Source: Gammaproteobacteria bacterium (GTDB lineage: Bacteria; Pseudomonadota; Gammaproteobacteria; Pseudomonadales; Litorivicinaceae). Taken from it: a stretch of 8,349 nt of DNA. The DNA is taken from positions 1-8,349 of the forward strand of contig PBDH01000022.1 in assembly GCA_002717305.1 (NCBI GenBank), given 5' to 3'. A program made the translations under genes and the position numbers. Within the stretch, counting starts at the first letter, position 1. Each line of letters opens with the position of its first letter. Under the pieces are notes generated by a model, which was not told the origin of the DNA, searched no databases, and saw nothing but the letters and a program-made list of their open reading frames with translations. Positions 5,225 to 8,349 of the stretch are shown here, in pieces.

Positions 5225-5353
5225 ATGCCCGCGCGACAGCTGACAGAAGAGGACGATGTATACCCCGAATGTTTCAAGCCCATTTTGGTCAGAAAGCATA
5301 AGTGGGATGCTAAAACAAACTCCAAATATTATAGCCGGTTATTACCGCAATAG
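5225..5353 (+). CDS. Doubtful small open frame, convergent with the small membrane genes
   Basis: ATG at 5225 opens 42 codons: MPARQLTEEDDVYPECFKPI, then LVRKHKWDAKTNSKYYSRLL and PQ. The residue mix (EDD-x-YPECFKPI, HKWD) looks protein-like, but there is no ribosome site, the frame extends a little upstream without another ATG, and the last 44 nt overlap the minus-strand gene ending at 5310. It could be the tail of a decayed gene. No family recognised. Confidence 0.22.
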   Translation: MPARQLTEEDDVYPECFKPILVRKHKWDAKTNSKYYSRLLPQ

Positions 5354-5465
5354 TTATAAAAATGAAAACCGGGAGGATAACTGAGCCAGTTAGAATGACC
5401 AGAAGAAGTCGTATTTGCTTTAGTAGGCTGAGCTGTTGACGAAGTAATTTGGTAAGTTCTTCCAT
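5310..5465 (-). CDS. Small single-helix membrane protein
   Basis: A 51-residue protein: MEELTKLLRQQLSLLKQIRL then LLVILTGSVILPVFIFITIA, VITGYNIWSLF. The N-terminal 20 residues form an amphipathic, leucine-rich helix with heptad character that could be a short coiled coil. One long membrane segment follows at about 20-44. The frame is open further upstream to a GTG at 5543, but that would overlap the preceding gene completely. The ATG at 5465 lies 2 nt after that gene's stop, so translational coupling explains the weak ribosome site. Family not recognised; a partner of the upstream 49-residue protein is the natural inference. Confidence 0.6.
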   Translation of the reverse strand: MEELTKLLRQQLSLLKQIRLLLVILTGSVILPVFIFITIAVITGYNIWSLF

Positions 5466-5467
5466 GT

Positions 5468-5617
5468 TTAAACCACTGCCACGAAGGTGACGATTAAGGC
5501 AAAGCTTGCAACGCTCAAAAGAAGGCGATACTTCCGAATCCACTCATGATTAATGCCGATGAAAAATGGCCAAAACACAGCGAATAGACAAATCAAGACG
5601 ACTGCCAGTGCTTTCAT
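5468..5617 (-). CDS. Small two-helix membrane protein
   Basis: A 49-residue protein, too short for many gene callers: MKALAVVLICLFAVFWPFFI then GINHEWIRKYRLLLSVASFA, LIVTFVAVV. Two membrane segments (about 3-21 and 31-49) flank a short polar, basic loop (NHEWIRKYR). The ATG at 5617 overlaps the TGA of a ten-codon frame by 4 nt (ATGA). A modest AGG element lies about 9 nt upstream. Its stop is 2 nt before the next ATG. Family not recognised. The hydrophobic pattern and tight packing with its neighbour are the evidence; codon content is ordinary. Confidence 0.6.
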   Translation of the reverse strand: MKALAVVLICLFAVFWPFFIGINHEWIRKYRLLLSVASFALIVTFVAVV

Positions 5618-5646
5618 ATATTCTGCCTAAAATCATCTAAATTCAT
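5614..5646 (-). CDS. Ten-codon mini-ORF or leader of the small membrane genes
   Basis: ATG at 5646 encodes MNLDDFRQNI and stops at a TGA that overlaps the next gene's ATG by 4 nt. It has the best ribosome site of the cluster: GAGG at 5654-5657 with 7-nt spacing. It may deliver ribosomes to the 49-residue gene by coupling, or be the true N-terminus of that protein if one base has been lost or miscalled. Confidence 0.35.
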   Translation of the reverse strand: MNLDDFRQNI

Positions 5647-5661
5647 GATCGAACCTCATCA

Positions 5662-5775
5662 TCATGCAAGCCCAAACGGAGTTAAGTGTACGATTTTTAA
5701 CTCACTTTTATCCACTGGTGGCTCACCGGATCTAAACGACTTGCGCACCTTGATTCGTTCAGAGGGAAAAACCAC
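5662..5775 (-). CDS. Doubtful small basic open frame upstream of the membrane genes
   Basis: A GTG-start frame of 37 residues, VVFPSERIKVRKSFRSGEPP then VDKSELKIVHLTPFGLA, ends 15 nt before the ATG at 5646 and would head the same small operon. GGG lies 8 nt before the GTG. An opposite-strand frame of 45 codons (5645-5782, MIEPHHHASPNG...) covers the same DNA without a ribosome site, and the two cannot be separated by eye. The region may simply be the divergent regulatory space of the SPFH operon. Confidence 0.25.
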   Translation of the reverse strand: MVFPSERIKVRKSFRSGEPPVDKSELKIVHLTPFGLA

Positions 5776-5788
5776 TGAATAAACCCAT
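5757..5788. repeat. Flanking repeat, copy A (upstream of the SPFH operon)
   Basis: This 32-nt stretch agrees with 7481-7512 at 25 of 32 positions without gaps, including an exact CCACTGAATAAA. On the minus strand it reads as a nine-residue mini-ORF MGLFSGFSL, with GAGA shortly before its ATG at 5788. Confidence 0.5.
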
Positions 5789-5802
5789 TAGTTCTCACGA
5801 GA

Positions 5803-5831
5803 TTGAAATAACGCTAAAAAAGCACAATCAT
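5803..5831 (+). promoter_or_regulatory. Likely sigma-70 promoter of the SPFH-NfeD operon
   Basis: TTGAAA (5803-5808, five of six) and AATCAT (5826-5831, four of six) are separated by 17 nt. The -10 ends 35 nt before the ATG at 5867, leaving a short leader with the ribosome site. Confidence 0.4.
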
Positions 5832-5866
5832 TTCACTACCTAAAGCTATTGGATCAGGTATTCAAC

Positions 5867-6838
5867 ATGTTTGATTTTTTCGAAAATTTCGTGAGTTTTA
5901 TTTTGAGCCCCCCACTGATCCTTCTTATTTTGGTAGGCGTAACGTTACGTATGGGTATTAAATTCGTGCCACAAAATAGAGCTTTCGTCGTTGAACGGTT
6001 TGGGAAATACCGGACCAAGCTCGATCCAGGTTTAAATTTTATCATTCCGTTTGTGGACGCTGTGGCCGCGGATCGGTCCCTTAAAGAACAGGCTGTCGAT
6101 GTTCCAAGCCAAAGCGCAATAACCAAAGACAACATCTCGTTAACCGTTGATGGTGTTTTATATTTCAGGGTAATTGATCCAGTAAAGGCGACCTATGGGG
6201 TCGATAATTTCGTTTTCGCGGTAACCCAGCTTGCCCAAACAACAATGAGGTCAGAATTGGGAAAAATGGAACTGGATAAAACTTTTGAAGAACGAGACGC
6301 ACTGAATGCAAACATCGTGTCCATTATAAATGACGCCGCCGCACCATGGGGTATTCAAGTCTTGCGTTACGAGATCAAAGATATTATTCCCCCGCAATCT
6401 GTGATGGAAGCCATGGAAGCTCAGATGAAAGCAGAACGGGTAAAGCGGGCTCAAATTCTCGAATCAGAAGGCGACCGTCAGGCAGCAATTAACCGAGCGG
6501 AGGGAGCGAAACGTTCTGTGGTTTTAGCGGCCGAAGCTGATAAAGAAGAACAAATATTAAAAGCCCAAGGTGAGGCTAATGCGCTTGTAGCTGTTGCAGA
6601 AGCCCAGGCTGTCGCTTTGAAGACCGTCGGAGACACTGCTAAAACGGAGTCAGGGCAGAAAGCTATACAATTGGACTTAGCCACTAAAGCGATTCATGCC
6701 CGCGAAGCGATTGCTCGTGAATCTTCGCTAGTTTTGTTACCCGAAAATACAACAGAAGTAGCTTCGGTAGTTGCACAAGCGATGAGCGTGATTGAGGCCA
6801 TAAATCATAAAGCGGCTGAAGCCAAATCCTCAAATTGA
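5867..6838 (+). CDS. qmcA: SPFH/Band 7 (stomatin-like) membrane protein, QmcA type
   Basis: A 323-residue stomatin/prohibitin-family protein, close to the usual length of QmcA. A membrane anchor lies at about 10-30 (SFILSPPLILLILVGVTLRM). The SPFH domain runs from about 33 to 195 and opens with FVPQNRAFVVERFGKYRTKL and DPGLNFIIPFVD, a family hallmark. A long Ala/Glu-rich coiled coil spans about 185-270 (AEGAKRSVVLAAEADKEEQI). The C-terminal VASVVAQAMSVIEAI is an oligomerisation-type segment. Such proteins form large ring or cage assemblies that define membrane microdomains and hold proteases or NfeD partners. Start: ATG at 5867 with AGG 8 nt upstream is preferred over a TTG at 5849 that lacks a site. 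The stop is one nucleotide before the nfeD-like gene, giving a two-gene operon. Confidence 0.93.
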   Translation: MFDFFENFVSFILSPPLILLILVGVTLRMGIKFVPQNRAFVVERFGKYRTKLDPGLNFIIPFVDAVAADRSLKEQAVDVPSQSAITKDNISLTVDGVLYFRVIDPVKATYGVDNFVFAVTQLAQTTMRSELGKMELDKTFEERDALNANIVSIINDAAAPWGIQVLRYEIKDIIPPQSVMEAMEAQMKAERVKRAQILESEGDRQAAINRAEGAKRSVVLAAEADKEEQILKAQGEANALVAVAEAQAVALKTVGDTAKTESGQKAIQLDLATKAIHAREAIARESSLVLLPENTTEVASVVAQAMSVIEAINHKAAEAKSSN

Positions 6839-6839
6839 T

Positions 6840-7322
6840 ATGAACGCATTCTTTGACTTTCCGCTAGTTTATTTACCTGAAATCTTTTTCGCGATTGGCA
6901 TACTCTTTTTATTGATCGAAATCGTATTTCTAGGGTTCAGTACCTTTGTATTATTTTTTTTAGCGATAGGTTGTATTGCAACTTCATTTCTCTTGTTTTT
7001 GGGCACGATTCCTTTAGCTGTTGACAAAGCATTACTCGCTACCAGTCTTATCTCAGTGGGCTCCGCTGTTGTTTTGTGGCGCTTTTTAAAACAGCTCACA
7101 AGCGAAAAAAATGAATCACAGGTGGATGAAGGATTTGTAAACCATGAATTTACCCTATCTGAGACTATAAGTAGGACGTCTCCGGGCAGCTACCGATACT
7201 CTAGTGTCACTTGGCAAGTTGTACCGTACAAAGACGTTGCGCTACAGGCAGGCATGAAAGTTGAGGTGGTGTCTGTTGAAGTCGGCAGATTCTTCGTGCA
7301 GGAAAAGGTTGAAGAGATATAG
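6840..7322 (+). CDS. NfeD-like (YbbJ type) membrane protein
   Basis: A 160-residue NfeD-family protein of the short YbbJ class, without the serine protease domain of long NfeD. Three membrane segments at about 12-33, 34-56 and 62-83 are followed by a linker and a soluble OB-fold domain (about 105-158). That domain keeps the family pattern: PGSYRYSSVTWQVV, then LQAGMKVEVVSVEVGRFFVQ. The strict adjacency with the SPFH gene (1 nt gap, poor own ribosome site) implies translational coupling and a 1:1 complex, as known for QmcA-YbbJ. The OB fold would face the cytoplasm and dock on the SPFH assembly. No intrinsic terminator is visible after the stop. Confidence 0.92.
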   Translation: MNAFFDFPLVYLPEIFFAIGILFLLIEIVFLGFSTFVLFFLAIGCIATSFLLFLGTIPLAVDKALLATSLISVGSAVVLWRFLKQLTSEKNESQVDEGFVNHEFTLSETISRTSPGSYRYSSVTWQVVPYKDVALQAGMKVEVVSVEVGRFFVQEKVEEI

Positions 7323-7572
7323 GCCAGATGTATAAGACGGCGTACCACTATCTCCGAGACTGAAAACCGAATATGTCTTCATTTGGATAAGATAGCTAGT
7401 TCCATCGAGACGCTACCCGCGGAATTACCGCAACTGAACCAACGCTCTGTCTGCTTGATTACCTAAGAGCGAACTGCTCGAATTAGAGGAAAAATCCACT
7501 GAATAAAGTCATGGGTATGCTCCTAGAACGCATCATTCCCCAGCTAAAAGCTCTATAATTAGCATTCCCTTA
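7323..7572. other. Gene-free interval with fragments of decayed frames
   Basis: No complete gene is supported. On the plus strand a frame from about 7360 reads TENRICLHLDKIASSIETLP and AELPQLNQRSVCLIT to a stop near 7464; shifting frame there continues PKSELLELEEKSTE to TAA near 7504, as if from one gene broken by an indel. On the minus strand two mini-ORFs, MLIIELLAGE and MTLFSGFFL, follow the 85-residue gene. The second has AGGAG 7 nt before its ATG. I cannot decide between relics and regulatory mini-ORFs. Confidence 0.35.
7481..7512. repeat. Flanking repeat, copy B (downstream of the SPFH operon)
   Basis: This is the second copy of the 32-nt imperfect repeat seen at 5757-5788, in the same orientation. 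On the minus strand it encodes the nine-residue mini-ORF MTLFSGFFL (7483-7512), preceded by a textbook AGGAG (7520-7524) at 7-nt spacing. Confidence 0.5.
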
Positions 7573-7830
7573 TCATCCGCGGTCTTTTCCTCCAGCAAGC
7601 TGAGCACGTTCATATTTCTTATCTCTCAATTCTTCCGCCATCCGCAGTAAATCACGAGACAATGCCGATGGCCTGAAATTAGTAGTAACACTCGTAACCG
7701 TTAATTTCAGATTCTTATCACCCAACTCAAATACATCGCCTGCTTGTAGCAATGACCCATCCTCAATCAGTTCGTCAAAAAATCGCTGAGTCGATTTGTG
7801 ATAGTGGCTACCTCTATAGAAATTACCCAT
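7573..7830 (-). CDS. Unrecognised 85-residue soluble protein
   Basis: I do not recognise the family. The protein reads MGNFYRGSHYHKSTQRFFDE at the start, then a compact region LLQAGDVFELGDKNLKLTVTSV that looks like beta strands with turns, and ends with a charged helix (LSRDLLRMAEELRDKKYERA). It is hydrophilic, with no signal or membrane segment. The ATG at 7830 lacks a clear ribosome site. The frame is open 39 nt further upstream without another ATG, so the start is uncertain and an N-terminal truncation is possible. It follows the EgtD-like gene by 91 nt on the same strand and may be cotranscribed with it. Confidence 0.6.
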   Translation of the reverse strand: MGNFYRGSHYHKSTQRFFDELIEDGSLLQAGDVFELGDKNLKLTVTSVTTNFRPSALSRDLLRMAEELRDKKYERAQLAGGKDRG

Positions 7831-7921
7831 TGGATTTAAGGTGGATAATGGCTCTGGTTTTTAGTAGGTATAATTGATTAACGCATAGCCGGCACAAATT
7901 TTGATAGCAGTGTGGGCTGGT

Positions 7922-8349
7922 TCATCGACAAGTAGCTGCTTTAAGGAGCAGAACAGCAAAGCGTTTTTTAGCATCACACCAATATTGACTTACTTTCCAG
8001 CCCGCTTTTTCGGCAAGCTGTGAAAAGCCTTCAATCGTATATTTATGGGACGTTTCAGTGTGAAAACTCTCACCTGCATTTAGCATATAAGTCCGGCCCG
8101 AGATTACAAACTTCTGATCAATGGTGGCAACTAGGTGCATTTCGATCCTTGCAGGGTCGGTAAAATAGCGTGCTTGGTGAGCGAAGGCTCGTGGATCAAA
8201 CTCGAGGCCCAGTTCGCGGTTGATTCGCCTCAAAAGATTGCGATTAAATTCAGCGGTAACACCCTCCGGATCGTCATAGGCGGAAATCAAAACCTCAGGC
8301 GATTTATCCAGATCAACGCCAATCAAAAAAGCAGCTTCATCACCAAAAA
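7922..8349 (-). CDS. egtD: Histidine N-alpha-methyltransferase EgtD, C-terminal part
   Basis: The frame is open to the right edge, so only the last 142 residues are present; an internal TTG at 8326 is not a start. The sequence matches the EgtD family: FGDEAAFLIGVDLDKSPEVL, SAYDDPEGVTAEFNRNLLRR then INRELGLEFDPRAFAHQARY, and IEMHLVATIDQKFVISGRTY. The segment HTETSHKY aligns with the mycobacterial EgtD TEVSCKF; there Glu282 and Ser284 bind the substrate amine, and the Glu and Ser are kept here. EgtD uses S-adenosylmethionine to trimethylate histidine to hercynine, the first step of ergothioneine synthesis, in the cytoplasm. The Rossmann part lies beyond the window, and an egtB partner would be expected further upstream of it. 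Confidence 0.9.
   Translation of the reverse strand, partial: FGDEAAFLIGVDLDKSPEVLISAYDDPEGVTAEFNRNLLRRINRELGLEFDPRAFAHQARYFTDPARIEMHLVATIDQKFVISGRTYMLNAGESFHTETSHKYTIEGFSQLAEKAGWKVSQYWCDAKKRFAVLLLKAATCR

Noticed and set aside
6251..7099. Minus-strand frames under the SPFH and NfeD genes
   Set aside because: They are shadows of two strongly supported plus-strand genes; the Ala/Ser-rich one mirrors the coiled-coil codons.

Overview
The window reads as an accessory stretch of a Gram-negative bacterial chromosome, most likely a gammaproteobacterium; a marine or environmental lineage is my inference. A lipoprotein with a lipobox, a MAPEG-family protein, a QmcA/YbbJ-type SPFH-NfeD pair and an EgtD-type methyltransferase all fit. 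Coding sequences are AT-leaning. Several genes begin with a plain ATG placed 6-9 nt after a GGAG ribosome site, where a naive call would pick the TTG overlapping that site. No rRNA, tRNA, complete insertion sequence, CRISPR array or phage module is visible.

Layout. Positions 1-3100 are almost entirely minus strand: the 5' part of a lipoprotein gene running off the left edge (1-363), a short-chain dehydrogenase (502-1299), a DUF2798 membrane protein (1396-1620), an unrecognised three-helix membrane protein (1825-2229), a MAPEG protein (2378-2767) and the 3' stump of a dihydroxyacetone kinase DhaL gene (2900-3100). On the plus strand lie a stand-alone DUF2470 protein (3272-3553) and an IsdG/HmoA-type monooxygenase (4589-4897). 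Both families are tied to haem, although the two genes are about 1 kb apart. Between them is the oddest part of the window: a hidden minus-strand small gene (4060-3720) that starts with eight Asp-Leu repeats and continues in the -1 frame at an A-AAA-AAG heptamer, then three 47-bp tandem repeats, and a very clear intrinsic terminator (4410-4464) upstream of the monooxygenase.

Positions 5310-5800 hold a tight minus-strand run of very small open frames. The two best encode small membrane proteins of 49 and 51 residues separated by 2 nt. Diverging from them is the SPFH-NfeD pair (5867-7322), with 1 nt between its genes. The right end carries an unrecognised 85-residue protein (7573-7830) and the C-terminal part of a histidine N-alpha-methyltransferase (7922-8349), the first enzyme of ergothioneine synthesis. 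A 32-nt imperfect repeat containing a nine-residue mini-ORF flanks the SPFH-NfeD pair.

Working together. Only SPFH-NfeD (membrane microdomain scaffold and partner) and the paired small membrane proteins look like true functional units. The DUF2470 and IsdG-like genes may both serve haem handling. The mixture of a gene stump, frameshifted frame, microsatellite, minisatellite and mini-ORFs points to a region of active small-gene turnover.
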